A DNA stretch of 64,000 nucleotides from Granulibacter bethesdensis. Lineage in GTDB: Bacteria > Pseudomonadota > Alphaproteobacteria > Acetobacterales > Acetobacteraceae. A program made the position numbers and the translations under genes. This document shows, in pieces, positions 16,532 to 28,300 of the stretch (positions are counted from its first letter, which is position 1; each line of letters opens with the position of its first letter). The stretch spans positions 1,623,493 through 1,687,492 of the forward strand of contig NZ_CP018192.1 of the NCBI RefSeq assembly GCF_001889525.1, read 5' to 3'. The notes under the pieces are model-generated. The model saw nothing but the letters and a program-made list of their open reading frames with translations. It was not told where the DNA came from and searched no databases.

Positions 16532-17428
16532 TTAATGCACCCGGGCGGAGGATTTCTGGCGCGGCTCCACCCGCGTCACCTTCGCATCCGGTGGCAGGAT
16601 ACCATGCAGGCCGTAATCGAAAATACGCACTGCCTCCAGCCGCGACAGATCAGCGAAAGGCTGCACTTCGGGCACGTGATTGGCATTATAGTGAACAATC
16701 CCCACAGGCAGATTGGCAGGAAAAGCATTCGCTTCGGCGCTCGTCACCACCCGCTCCCCCTCCATCGGCTGGGCATTGTCGGGATAATAAAGCAGACGAG
16801 GCCTCGTACCGTTGGTGCCAACCAGAATAGCGCGAGCCTGGCTTTTATCCAAAGAAACCGGCACACGACTGTTTATATCTGTGATCAGTAGAATACGCGC
16901 ACTTCTATTGCCAACCTCGCTCACGCGCCCGACAAGTCCGCGATCATCCAGAGCAATTTCACCCTTACGCACAAAGCCTCCGCCACCCGGAGCATGCGGG
17001 CCGGTTGATAAAAGCACGGAGCGTGCATAAATGCCGCCAGCATCCGAGACGACCCTTGCCGTGACATAGGGTGCAGGTGGGTCTGGCAGCCAGTGAAGCT
17101 GTGCCTTGAGCATGGCATTTTCGTCATCCAGCGCCAACGCCACCGCCTGCCACCGGCGCAAGCGCTGGTTTTCCTCACGCAGTACGGCATTGTCATGGGA
17201 CAGGGTCGTCACATGCCGCACATTGTCAAAAACCGTGCGGATGGCGCTGATCGGCGCATCAAGCGCGGCATAGATCGGAGCCAGAAGGTCCGCAGCCGTT
17301 GTACGGGCCTGCTCTGCCAGCCTGATATCAACCTTGCCAAGCAGCATCAAGGCAAAGGCGGCAGCCATCAGCACCGGCAAAGTCAGCCGCGCCAGAGCCT
17401 GCCGGACGGGAACGGATAAACGGATCAA
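16532..17428 (-). CDS. mreC: Rod-shape determining protein MreC
   Basis: 298 residues. One N-terminal membrane helix (about 15-32) is followed by a coiled-coil region (Asn-Ala-Val-Leu-Arg-Glu-Glu-Asn-Gln-Arg-Leu-Arg) and two beta domains with the family motifs Ile-Ala-Leu-Asp-Asp-Arg-Gly-Leu-Val-Gly-Arg-Val, Leu-Ile-Thr-Asp-x-Asn-Ser-Arg-Val-Pro-Val and Gly-Glu-Arg-Val-Val-Thr-Ser. Periplasmic MreC filaments activate PBP2-RodA. It lies between mreB (95-base gap) and mreD in the shape operon. The C-terminal tail is basic and proline-containing, as in other alphaproteobacteria. Confidence 0.95.
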   Translation of the reverse strand: MIRLSVPVRQALARLTLPVLMAAAFALMLLGKVDIRLAEQARTTAADLLAPIYAALDAPISAIRTVFDNVRHVTTLSHDNAVLREENQRLRRWQAVALALDDENAMLKAQLHWLPDPPAPYVTARVVSDAGGIYARSVLLSTGPHAPGGGGFVRKGEIALDDRGLVGRVSEVGNRSARILLITDINSRVPVSLDKSQARAILVGTNGTRPRLLYYPDNAQPMEGERVVTSAEANAFPANLPVGIVHYNANHVPEVQPFADLSRLEAVRIFDYGLHGILPPDAKVTRVEPRQKSSARVH

Positions 17429-17523
17429 GCCTACGCTCGCTCCTCAAAATCGCGCGGATATAAGCCGTGCCTCGGCTGATACAGGAAGGGAACCAGCCTC
17501 ATCATTCTGCTCCCTCGCCAAAC

Positions 17524-18657
<1,134 letters not shown>

Positions 18658-18873
18658 CTATCGGAATATGATCCCAAGGATTCATAATGGCTTCATAATA
18701 GGGATTACACCCGTTGCCTCATGGAAACGCATCCCAGCCCTCTCCCAAACGTTCATTCACCACTATCGGCACGCAAGAGGTCCGGCCACCTAGAGGGCTT
18801 CGAAGTATAGCGGTCGGAAATGCCCCGTGCGGAGCCAGAGGAGAACGATATCTCACTGGAGAGGAATAAGCTG

Positions 18874-19101
18874 ATGCGTATGATTGCAACCCTTGCCTTT
18901 CTCATGGCGCTGGGAAGCGCACTGGCCGCATGTGGCCGCGACATGGGTACCCGTGCGTTGAGCGGTGGTGCCATCGGTGCTGGTGGTGGCGCATTGATGG
19001 GGGCCGCCACCGGGGGCAATGCCGGTGTCGGTGCCCTGATCGGCGGAGTGGGAGGTGCTGCTGTTGGCGCAGCCACTACGCCGCAGGGGCGCCGATACTG
19101 A
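18874..19101 (+). CDS. Small glycine-zipper lipoprotein
   Basis: 75 residues from the ATG at 18874, preceded by AGGA eight bases away. The N-terminus is a lipoprotein signal ending Ala-Leu-Ala-Ala-Cys (Cys about residue 17). The mature part is almost entirely Gly- and Ala-rich with repeated Gly-x-x-x-Gly spacing (Gly-Gly-Ala-Ile-Gly-Ala-Gly-Gly-Gly, Gly-Ala-Leu-Ile-Gly-Gly-Val-Gly-Gly), a glycine-zipper domain like those of OsmB/SlyB-type proteins that oligomerise in membranes. Its exact function is unknown; an outer membrane stress role is likely by analogy. It stands alone, divergent from mreB, and is followed by a strong bidirectional terminator. Confidence 0.75.
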   Translation: MRMIATLAFLMALGSALAACGRDMGTRALSGGAIGAGGGALMGAATGGNAGVGALIGGVGGAAVGAATTPQGRRY

Positions 19102-19130
19102 AACCAGCCCTGAGACCGACCTCTCATATA

Positions 19131-19166
19131 AAAAAGGCAGCAGGTTCCAGGACCTGCCGCCTTTTT
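19131..19166. terminator. Bidirectional rho-independent terminator
   Basis: 15-base arms AAAAAGGCAGCAGGT and ACCTGCCGCCTTTTT with one mismatch, loop TCCAGG. The A and T runs at both ends make it work in either direction: for the small lipoprotein on the plus strand and for leuA on the minus strand, whose stop lies two bases beyond. Confidence 0.9.
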
Positions 19167-19168
19167 GT

Positions 19169-20752
19169 TTATGCCGTCAAAGCCTCAGGCTCCCGCCGGT
19201 CACGCTTGACCAGCAGCTTGTTGAGTGCATGCACATACGCACGGGTGGAGGCTACCATCGTATCGGTATCCGCCCCCTGCCCGTCCACCATTTTCCCGTT
19301 TTCTTCCAGACGCACAGTCACGCGGGCCTGCGCGTCTGCCCCGTCGGTCACGGCACCGACAGAGTAGAGCTTCAGCTCCACATCATGCGTAAAGATTATA
19401 CCGATCGCGTTGAAAATCGCATCGACCGGGCCATCTCCCTGTGCATCCGCCTGCTTCAATTCGCCATCGACTTCCAGCTCGACCGCCGCGGTGGCTGGAC
19501 CACGTGAACCGGCCCGCACCTCGACGGAGATAAAGCGGATCCGCTCATGGCTCCGGTTCACCTCATCATCCACCAGCGCAACAATATCGTCGTCATAAAT
19601 CACCTTCTTGCGATCGGCGACCTCCTTGAAGCGACGGAAAGCGTCATTCAGGGCGTTTTCACCCAGTTCGCCATAGCCAAGAGCCTTCAGCTTGTCGCGG
19701 AATGCCGCACGGCCAGAATGCTTTCCCATGACCAGCGAGGACTTGCTCCAGCCCACGCTCTCCGGTGTCATGATCTCATAGGTAGCGGCGTTCTTGAGCA
19801 CACCGTCCTGATGGATACCGCTTTCATGCGCGAAAGCGTTCCGGCCAACGATCGCCTTGTTCGGCTGCACGTCAAAACCGGTAATGGAGGCCAGCAGTTT
19901 AGAGGTACGCAGAATATTTTCCGTCACCAGGCCGCTGACATAGGGCATTACGTCATGGCGGGTCCGCAAGGTCATGGCGATTTCTTCCAGCGCAGCATTG
20001 CCCGCACGCTCGCCAATGCCGTTGATGGTACACTCCACCTGACGCGCCCCACCCTTGATCGAAGCGATGGTGTTGGCAACGGCCAAGCCCAGATCATCAT
20101 GATTGTGAGCCGAAAAAATTACCTTCTCCGCCCCCGGAACCCGCTCCTTCAGCATACGGAAAATGCGTTCCATATCCTCCGGCGTGGCATAGCCGACAGT
20201 ATCGGGGATATTGATGGTGGTGGCACCCGCCTTGATGGCCGCCTCCACACAGCGGCACAGGAACTCGGGCTCTGTCCGGCTGCCGTCTTCGGCGGACCAT
20301 TCCACGTCATCTGTAAAGCGACGTGCCTGCTCATTGCCCTGAACAATCAGCTCAAGAACCGTTTCCGGCTCCATCCGCAGCTTGTATTTCATGTGCAGCG
20401 GTGAAGTACTGATAAAATTATGGATACGCCGCCGTGCCGCCGGACGAATCGCCTCTCCCGCCCGGGCGATATCATCGCGGCCGCCTGTGCGGGCCAGACC
20501 CGCAACGACGGGGCCATCCTTGGCAAATTTTGCCGCAATGGCATTGACGCTTTCCCAGTCACCAGGAGAAGCAACCGGGAAACCGGCTTCGATCACGTCC
20601 ACTCCCAGTTCGGCCAGCATATCGGCCATACGCAGTTTTTCGTCCAGATTCATGGAGAAACCGGGGGACTGCTCCCCGTCGCGGAGTGTCGTGTCGAAAA
20701 TGATGATTCGGCTATCGCCAATATCACCGAAACTGGGGTGGCTGATGGTCAT
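19169..20752 (-). CDS. leuA: 2-isopropylmalate synthase
   Basis: 527 residues, the long LeuA form. The N-terminal HMGL-like barrel has Phe-Asp-Thr-Thr-Leu-Arg-Asp-Gly-Glu-Gln-Ser-Pro-Gly (about 19-31), Ser-Ala-His-Asn-His-Asp-Asp-Leu-Gly with the metal histidines, Gly-Ile-Gly-Glu-Arg-Ala-Gly-Asn-Ala-Ala, and Ala-His-Glu-Ser-Gly-Ile-His-Gln-Asp. A C-terminal regulatory domain (from about residue 395) carries the leucine-binding fold, so feedback inhibition by leucine is expected. The enzyme condenses 2-oxoisovalerate with acetyl-CoA, the first committed step of leucine synthesis, in the cytoplasm. It is monocistronic here, with about 500 bases of leader and intergenic DNA upstream that contain alternative hairpins. 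Confidence 0.97.
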   Translation of the reverse strand: MTISHPSFGDIGDSRIIIFDTTLRDGEQSPGFSMNLDEKLRMADMLAELGVDVIEAGFPVASPGDWESVNAIAAKFAKDGPVVAGLARTGGRDDIARAGEAIRPAARRRIHNFISTSPLHMKYKLRMEPETVLELIVQGNEQARRFTDDVEWSAEDGSRTEPEFLCRCVEAAIKAGATTINIPDTVGYATPEDMERIFRMLKERVPGAEKVIFSAHNHDDLGLAVANTIASIKGGARQVECTINGIGERAGNAALEEIAMTLRTRHDVMPYVSGLVTENILRTSKLLASITGFDVQPNKAIVGRNAFAHESGIHQDGVLKNAATYEIMTPESVGWSKSSLVMGKHSGRAAFRDKLKALGYGELGENALNDAFRRFKEVADRKKVIYDDDIVALVDDEVNRSHERIRFISVEVRAGSRGPATAAVELEVDGELKQADAQGDGPVDAIFNAIGIIFTHDVELKLYSVGAVTDGADAQARVTVRLEENGKMVDGQGADTDTMVASTRAYVHALNKLLVKRDRREPEALTA

Positions 20753-21206
20753 GATGCACTGTGTCCCTGGCGATCAGTCGTCGCTGTTTCCCTTTTAGAC
20801 GGTCCAGACCAGGCTGGGACCGGGCAGCTTCCGCATGGCGGATCTGCGCTTGAGCACTTCCAAACGCATGCACCTTAAAAGGAACATCCGCCGGGAGAAG
20901 CTTCCCCCTGAGCACAACCGACCCTAAGCCTGGCTTTATGCCCAGGGGGACGTAAGTCGAAGGAAAAACCGGAAGGCAGACGTGCAGAGCGCGCAAAAGG
21001 GTCTATCCCCCCTGCTGATAATCAGGCCCCGAGAACCGGGCACTATGGTTGCTCCATCATTCATTCTCAATCCATAAGGCGACCAGGTATCTTTTTGCAA
21101 GTGCAAGTTGCAGAACCATTGTTGGAAAGCGTTATCTTCTCATACGGCATCGCACATAACGCAAATCAGGGTTTGAAGCTGTTTTTGATAATCAAATAAA
21201 AATAAA
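20753..21206. other. Leader and intergenic region upstream of leuA
   Basis: No recognised gene. On the minus strand a 42-codon frame (21064 to 20936, starting Met-Asn-Asp-Gly, ending Ser-Pro-Trp-Ala) stops inside a pair of overlapping hairpins: TCCCCCTG/CAGGGGGA (20903-20910 with 20943-20950) and CCTGG/CCAGG (20929-20933 with 20942-20946). A third, GGGGGAAG/CTTCTCCC, overlaps the first. The shared arms make the structures mutually exclusive. There is no clear U-run, so a classical terminator is not shown. Confidence 0.35.
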
Positions 21207-21231
21207 GCCGCTACATATGATATGTAACGGC
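21207..21231 (-). terminator. Terminator of the XRE/S24-like regulator
   Basis: On the minus strand GCCGTTACATA, TCA, TATGTAGCGGC forms an 11-pair stem with one G-U, followed by TTTATTTTTATTT. It starts 26 bases after the stop codon of the regulator gene. Confidence 0.8.
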
Positions 21232-21256
21232 AAATAATAGAAAAATTAGGTTATTA

Positions 21257-22033
21257 TCAAAAAGATCTAATAATTGAAACAACCCTTCCGAATATAAAAC
21301 ATTCAGAACTTTTGTCATATCCTATATTTTTTACTTCTATATCAGAAGAGCTGTACAAAGCATTATCACTACTAAGTATAAAGTTATTATTTTTCTTCGA
21401 TTTAATGCGTTTTACATTTATAATTTCATTCATAACAACAGCATAAACACCATCATATACTACCGATTCATTTGTATCAATAACAAGATTGTCTTCTTTA
21501 TAAATAGTAGGGGTCATATTATCAGCCAAGACATTAAATATAACCAACCCGTTTGCCCCCTTAAAACAGCTTTCCACAAACTGACGTTCAAAAAGATAAC
21601 TTTTGGGAGCAACCTCCTGATGATCATTAAGATATGCATATTTGCTTGCAACTTCCTTATCAAAATAAGGAAGATTGATAATGTCTTTATGACCAAGATC
21701 CGCCGCCATGCTACCTTCTGGGGTAATCTTTTTTCTACCTCTGCCTGTAGCAAGCCACTCCACGCTGACGCCACACGTTTCTGCCAGGGCAACAAGAGCA
21801 CTGACTTTCATCTCTTGCCCAGCGATATAGCGATTGAGATTGCCGACCGGAACACCAGATTCTTTTGACAACAAATTGTTGCCGCCAAATTCTTTCATTA
21901 TTTGCCGTAGTCGCTGAGATCTTTCTCTTAATTGAAGAAAATCACTCCGATTATTCACATTACTATCCTGATAAAGAATATCATCATTCATATGAATATC
22001 AGAGTTCATGTTTTCCATATTTTGGCAAACCAT
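21257..22033 (-). CDS. XRE-type HTH regulator with S24/LexA-like domain lacking the catalytic serine
   Basis: 258 residues. Residues about 38-95 form a helix-turn-helix (Asn-Leu-Leu-Ser-Lys-Glu-Ser-Gly-Val-Pro-Val-Gly-Asn-Leu-Asn-Arg-Tyr, then Gly-Val-Ser-Val-Glu-Trp-Leu-Ala-Thr-Gly), as in phage CI-type repressors. Residues 160-255 are an S24 fold, but the serine of the usual Gly/Ala-Asp-Ser-Met-x-Pro-Thr is Asn172 (Ala-Asp-Asn-Met-Thr-Pro-Thr), while the general-base lysine is kept as Lys208 (Asn-Val-Lys-Arg-Ile). Self-cleavage is therefore not expected. The long Asn/Asp-rich N-terminal 35 residues are unusual, and later ATGs could be the real start. The gene is very AT-rich and lies downstream of the giant Hint gene, whose regulation it might serve. 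No phage genes accompany it. Confidence 0.8.
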   Translation of the reverse strand: MVCQNMENMNSDIHMNDDILYQDSNVNNRSDFLQLRERSQRLRQIMKEFGGNNLLSKESGVPVGNLNRYIAGQEMKVSALVALAETCGVSVEWLATGRGRKKITPEGSMAADLGHKDIINLPYFDKEVASKYAYLNDHQEVAPKSYLFERQFVESCFKGANGLVIFNVLADNMTPTIYKEDNLVIDTNESVVYDGVYAVVMNEIINVKRIKSKKNNNFILSSDNALYSSSDIEVKNIGYDKSSECFIFGRVVSIIRSF

Positions 22034-22334
22034 CCAATATATCCGCTTAACTGCAGATAATCATTTATATTGTAAAATTATACTATGATTTTCTAATTTT
22101 TATTTAAATATAATCTAACCTCTCAATGGAGTTTTAAATTTTTGCTGGCCAAAACATTCTCAGATTTGACCAGCAGCATTATTTCAAAAGCCAAATAATA
22201 TTTATTAATTAAATAAATCATAAAAATTTATTCGGGTCAAGGCAAATAAAAATAAAACGAAATTTTTTAATTATTGTAAATTCCGTTTTATTTTTCTATT
22301 TTTAGATTAGAATCTTATCATTTATTTGATTTTA
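22034..22334. other. AT-rich intergenic DNA between giant gene and regulator
   Basis: 301 bases of strongly AT-rich DNA. It holds the terminator hairpin of the giant gene (22248-22295) and must hold the promoter of the XRE/S24-like regulator. I see no gene in it. Confidence 0.6.
22248..22295 (-). terminator. Terminator of the giant repeat gene
   Basis: Perfect 12-base arms AAAAATAAAACG and CGTTTTATTTTT, extended inward by AATTT/AAATT, lie 40 bases after the stop of the giant gene. The stem is AT-rich and followed by A/T-rich sequence. Confidence 0.6.
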
Positions 22335-25300
22335 TTACCCCAATTTTGACATTTTTAATTTTGTTTCTAAAATCAAATTTGCTACTTTTGCGCGAATGGC
22401 TTCTAGCTGTCTCCCATCTTCTACACGTGTTGCGCAGTAGCGTGCAGCAGCCACACCGTTCCGCTTCCTTCCACGAGCTTTCACCTTCGCAGCACCTTTT
22501 CCAGTATAAGTATGTGCATTGTGGAACATGTTCCGGTTGTTGTCCTCCACATAGGTTTCGGAGGCAGCACCCTCGGCAAACACCACATCATGCGTATCCA
22601 GCTCGATATGCACGTAGCTCACTGTCTCCACATGCTGTTCCTGAACGATGGAAACACCGTTCACCAGACGACCGGCCGGAACCAGAACGCCATCGATGAA
22701 CATCGCATGGAGCGGGGATACCAGCAGGTCACGCTTCGGCAGAACCCCGTCCAAAGCCCCCTGACGGATACGAACCGGCAGCACATCACGACGACCCTGG
22801 ATAAAGCGACCATTGTAGCTCCGACGGCCCAGCCAGCGGATCGGACGAACTGCCTCACCCGCTGTGATCACGTGATCACCGATCTGCAGATCTTCAACCG
22901 GAACCTCACCACGATCCGTCAGGATCAGCGTGCCATGCACATAGCAAGGTGTGCCGTCATCATAGACCGTTACGCCATTCCCACCGGATGCCTGACGCAT
23001 CTTGTAGTTCTGATCATGTGCGTTCGGATCAAGCTTGATCGAGTAATACGGGGTCGTTGTCCCATCGCTGGCAACATGAGACAGGACCAGGAAGACATTG
23101 CCCCCATTACTCACCACATTCACCACGTCGGAAGCCTGATAGGCCAATCCGGTCAGGGTGATGGATTCACCGTTACCAAAATCGGAAACGGTTGCAGCCA
23201 ATGCCGTGCCTGGCGTGCTGATGATAATGTTACCAGACCCGACACCCGCAGAACTCGTGCCACCCAACGTAATCGTGTTGGAGGAATCCAGCGTCTGAGA
23301 GACCGTCACTGTGCCGGTCGTCTGCAGCAGGATATTCGTGTTGGTCAGCGTATCCGCCAACACCCATCCATCACCCTTCACGTTGATCGTCTGGAACCCG
23401 GTATATTGTGTCCCAAACCCGCTCAGAGTGGTACCCGCACCATCAAGCTCAAGTACGTTGCCAGTGCCAGCAGCCGTAACCTTACCAATAATGGCGCTGC
23501 TGCCGCTGATTGCCAGACGACTGTTACCAGCACCGAAATTGATAGCACTTCTGAATGTGCTTTGGGTATGGATCGTTCCAGTATTAACGACCGTTCCTCC
23601 GCCAGTCAGCACAATTGCTTGACCGAGCGCACCAATTGCACTGATTGTCCCGGAGTTGGTAATGCTCCCCACGCCGCTAACACTAATACCAGTTGACTGA
23701 CCAATGTCAGCACTGATCAAGCCGGTATTGTTGAAGGCTCCAGAGACGATTGCAACTGCAGTATTGGTTGCACCGGTAATAGCAATCGTTCCGGTATTGC
23801 TGATTGTTCCGGCAGCTCCCATTGTCACGCCGGTAGAGGCAGAGCCTGATCCCAGTATCTGTCCACTATTGACCAGCGTTGCGGCATTACCCAGTGAAAT
23901 CAACGCATTTACAGGCTGTCCACCCTGAATGGTGCCCGCGTTAATAATGGCCACACCTGATCCTGCACTAAAGATAGCAGAAGACAGGTTTCCGTTTGAG
24001 AGAACGGCGGTTGCCGCATTGGTCAATGCAGCATTCGCAGCCATCGTCACTGCACCAGAAAAGGAGCCTGTATTTGTTAAATTACCTTTATTGAACAATG
24101 CGGAGTTGGAGGAAACCGTATTGGATCCTCCCACAACCCAAGATGCGCCAGCATCAACGACCAGGTTCTGGAAGCCAATATAATTTACGCCCAATCCACT
24201 GATGCTTCCTGCAGAGCTCCCGGAGAGCATTTCGAGTGTATTGGCGCCGGCCGAGTTAGCAACGGCGGTGCCGATGATATCGGATGCAACGCCGAGCTGC
24301 AGCAGGTTGTTTCCTGTGCCGCTCATATAGATAGCAGCGCCAGCGCCGTTCGTAACATTGGCCGCTCCGGCAGCCGAGATTGTGCCGGAGTTGGTGATCG
24401 TGCCACCCACATCAAGACGGATACCGGTGGCATTGGTGCCTGTTGCACCGATACTGCCGCTGTTGATAACAGTTCCGCCGGACGCAAGACGGACAGCAGC
24501 CAGAAAGCCGATACCTGCACCGGTTCCTGTTTCAAGGATGGTGCCGGAGTTTTTCAGATAATCTGCCGAGGTATTGGAAAGAAAGACACCACTCGCAGCT
24601 GTAAGAGTACCACCATTATCGGTAATAAGCCCGGCGTTGATCACTGTGCCTGCGACAGTCGTATTACCGAAAACGCTGACGCCAACGAAGTTGCCGGAGA
24701 TCGTGCCACTGGCAGAGTTCGTGACCAGTCCACCCGTATCAAACAACACGCCCTGACCAGCGCTTCCAGTGGTATTGACGACACCACTGTTAACAAGCGT
24801 GGCTAAATTGCCAATTCCCCTAACGGCAATACCAGCGGAGCCAAATGCAACAATGCTCCCTGCGTTATTGATGGAACCACCATTGACACCAGCACCGTAG
24901 AAGCCGCCCTGGATCAGTCCGCCAGCACTGTTGGTGATGACATTGCCGGTGCCAGACAGGAAGGCACCACTGAAGAGGGAAGAGCTAGATTTGATTGTTC
25001 CGGAATTGACCAGGGTGCTGCTGGTTCCATTGACGCCATCGGACACCGAGCTGATCAGGCCAGAGTTGTTAATGGCAGCGCTTGTGCCTGCATTAACGCC
25101 GCGATAACTGCTGCTGATAATCGTGCCAGCATTATTAATAATTGCGCCAGCTATACTAGTGTTAACAGTAATAGCATAACCATTCGCAACGGAATTTGTA
25201 ATGGTTCCACCAGACGCATTCGTCAGTATAGCCCCATTAGACAAAGTAACAGTCGTACCGTTTAGGGTTCCTGTATTTGTCAGTGTGCCGCTATTGAGTA

Positions 25301-28300
25301 GATTATTAAAACTGCCTATTCCAGACAGGGTCCATGTTGCACCCGCATCAACAGTGCTGGTCTGAAAATTAAGAAAATTGGAAGCATTGACTGTTCCGGC
25401 AGATGCTCCGGACAGCATTTCCAACAAGTTCGTGCCTGATGCGTTAGCGGAAACGGCTCCACTGATCTGGGAGCTGACCCCAATTTGTAGTAAATTAGAA
25501 CCTGCACCACTAAAGATAATAGCAGTTCCGCCATTGGTTCCGATCAAACCATAATTGGTGACAGTGCCGGCTCCAGAAAAGGAAATATTGTTTCCTGCTG
25601 CAGCTGTTCCAACAAGCGTGCCATAATTGATGACGGTATTTGCAGCACCTGCGCCAACAATGCTACCATTTACACGGTCACTATTAGAAATTGCTGCACT
25701 ATTTGTTAGTGTTACTGGACCTGCAATGGTTGCGTTAGTTGAATTTATTACCGAGCCACTGACTGACAGTATGCCATTATTATTTAATGTGCCATTGTTA
25801 GTCAGCACATAGCCAGCCGCCAAAGTATTGTTACCCGTCATAGCCCAGTTTGCATTGCTGGCTACATTGACAGTCTGAAAATTAACATAACTGACACCAA
25901 GACCACTAATAGTTCCTGTCGTTGCAGAGGACATTAACGACAGGGTATTTGTCCCCACAGAATTGGCAGTTACCAAACCAACAATCTGCGAGCTAGCAAC
26001 CAACTGAAGAAGATTTCGGCCTGTTCCGCCCATAACAACAGCGGTACCGCTCTGGCCAACAATTGAACCACCGTTGGTAATTGTGCCGGAGGATACCAAG
26101 CTGATGCCGATACCGGAGGCAGACGTACCCTGAATAAGGCCACCAGCGTCATTAGAGATAATGGCCGTATTCGTGCCAGTAGCATAAATACCGACTGTGC
26201 CACCTTGGATAATGGCACCTGCAATGTTGCTGACAAAACCTCCATTCAGCAGTCGAATACCATCTGCCACGCTACCAGTAACAATACCGGAATTATAAAC
26301 AGTAGCAGGATTGCTACCAAACTGAATACCACGGAAGCTTCCCTGGATAAGCCCAGTATTAGTAATAGTTCCACTGCCGGCAACGGAGGCTCCATACCCG
26401 GCTGTGCCACTCCCTGAAAGCGTGCCGCTATTACTGATAGTCACCTGCTGCCCAGAAATCGCAGCACCACCAGAGTTAAAAACTGCTCCATCACTATTGA
26501 TAAACCGACCACCTGAAATCAGGCTGACTGCACCGTTAACTGTGCCATAGTTATCGATCAGGCCTGTATCAAGAATTGTTCCGCTATTATTTAGGACGCC
26601 GCGATTCTCAAGCGTGCCTGCGACACTCATTGTCAGGCCGCTTGCAACGGAATTGCTGCCAATTACTGTCCAATAGGCATTCTGATCAATTTGAACATTA
26701 AGACCAATATACTGAGTGCCGATTCCGCTGATCGTTCCGCGCGTTCCTCCAGATGCCAGTTCCAGTATGTTAGCCACTCCAACAGCAGACACTGTTCCAT
26801 TGACGACTGCCGTTGGTACCAGAATGAGTCGGTTGGCATCCGCACTCATCGAAAGGACGGTTCCATCAGAATTCGCGATCAAACTACCTGTATTGCTCAG
26901 CGTACTTGCTGTGCTCAGGGTCAGTCTGCCAGTAAATGTTCCGGTGTTGGTCAGGCTGGCTCCCGTCGCAACAAAAGTCTGAGTCGCGGAAATCGAGTTA
27001 CTGCCAGTCAGCTGCCAGTTAGAGCCGGAGGCAGCCGTAATCTGATTGAAACCGACAATAGTGGAACCAAGACCAGAAAGAGTGGGTGTATTAGTTGCCC
27101 CTCCCCCAATCAGATTCAGACGATTGACACTTCCTGCACCGATGATGGAGCCAATGATAACTTGTCCGGCATTCAGATTCAGAACACTGGTCCCAACACC
27201 ACCAAAATAGACGGCGGTGCTACCTGCGTTGGAGATAGTACCAAAATTGCTGACAGTACCTGCGCTACCTAGGCTGACTGCAATTGCGCCGGTTCCAGTG
27301 ACAGTGCCCAGATTGTTGAGCAGCGCATTCGTGCCACCGCCATTGACCATGCCGGAAATTGCACCGGTATTGTTGATTGTGCCACCGGCCGAGAGACCAA
27401 CATTTCCATTGAAAGCTGCACTGGCAGCATTGGTCATGAGGCCCCCAACTGTGAGGGTACCGCTGCTCGTCAATATGCCTTTATTAAGCAGAGTATTACC
27501 AGCAGCAATCGTATTGCTTCCGCCTACATTCCATATAGCACCGGTATCAATAACGGCATTCTGGAAGCCAATATAATTGATGCCTAATCCGCTTATGGTT
27601 CCTGAAAGGGCAGCAGAAAGCATTTCGAGTGTATTGGTGCCGGCCGAGTTAGCAACGGCGGTGCCGATGATATCGGATGCAACGCCGAGCTGCAGCAGGT
27701 TGTTTCCTGTGCCGCTCATATAGATAGCAGCGCCAGCACCGTTCGTAACATTGGCGGTTCCGGCAGCCGAAATAGTGCCGGAGTTGGTGATCGTGCCACC
27801 CACATCAAGACGGATACCGGTGGCATTGGTGCCTGTCACACCGATGCGGCCAGTGTTGATAACAGTTCCGCCAGATGCAAGACGGACGGCCCCTAGATCA
27901 CCAATGCCTACACCGGTTCCTGTTTCAAGGATGGTGCCGGAGTTGTCCAGATAATCGGACGAGGTATTGGACAGGAACACGCCATGAGCAGCCGTAAGAG
28001 TACCACCATTATCGGTAATCAGCCCTACATTGGTGACGGCACCTCCAACAGTTGCAGAGGTACTGAAAAGGCTAATGGCATTGAAATTGCCGGAAATTGT
28101 ACCACCGGCCAAGTTCGTGACCTGGCCATTCGTGTTAAACAACACGCCCTGACCGAAGGTTCCAGTGGCATTGACGACACCGCTGTTAACAAGCGTGGCC
28201 GCACCGCCATTTCCCCTAACGCTGCTACCGCCGGAGCCAAACGCAACAATGCTCCCTGCGTTATTGATGGAACCACCATTGACACCAGCACCGTAGAAGC

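Noticed and set aside
20724-20996. 90-codon minus-strand frame overlapping the leuA start
   Set aside because: Starts with TTG, resembles nothing and overlaps the leuA coding start. More likely leader RNA than a gene.
21257-22033. XRE/S24 gene as sign of a prophage
   Set aside because: No integrase, structural, lysis or replication genes are nearby and the catalytic Ser is missing.
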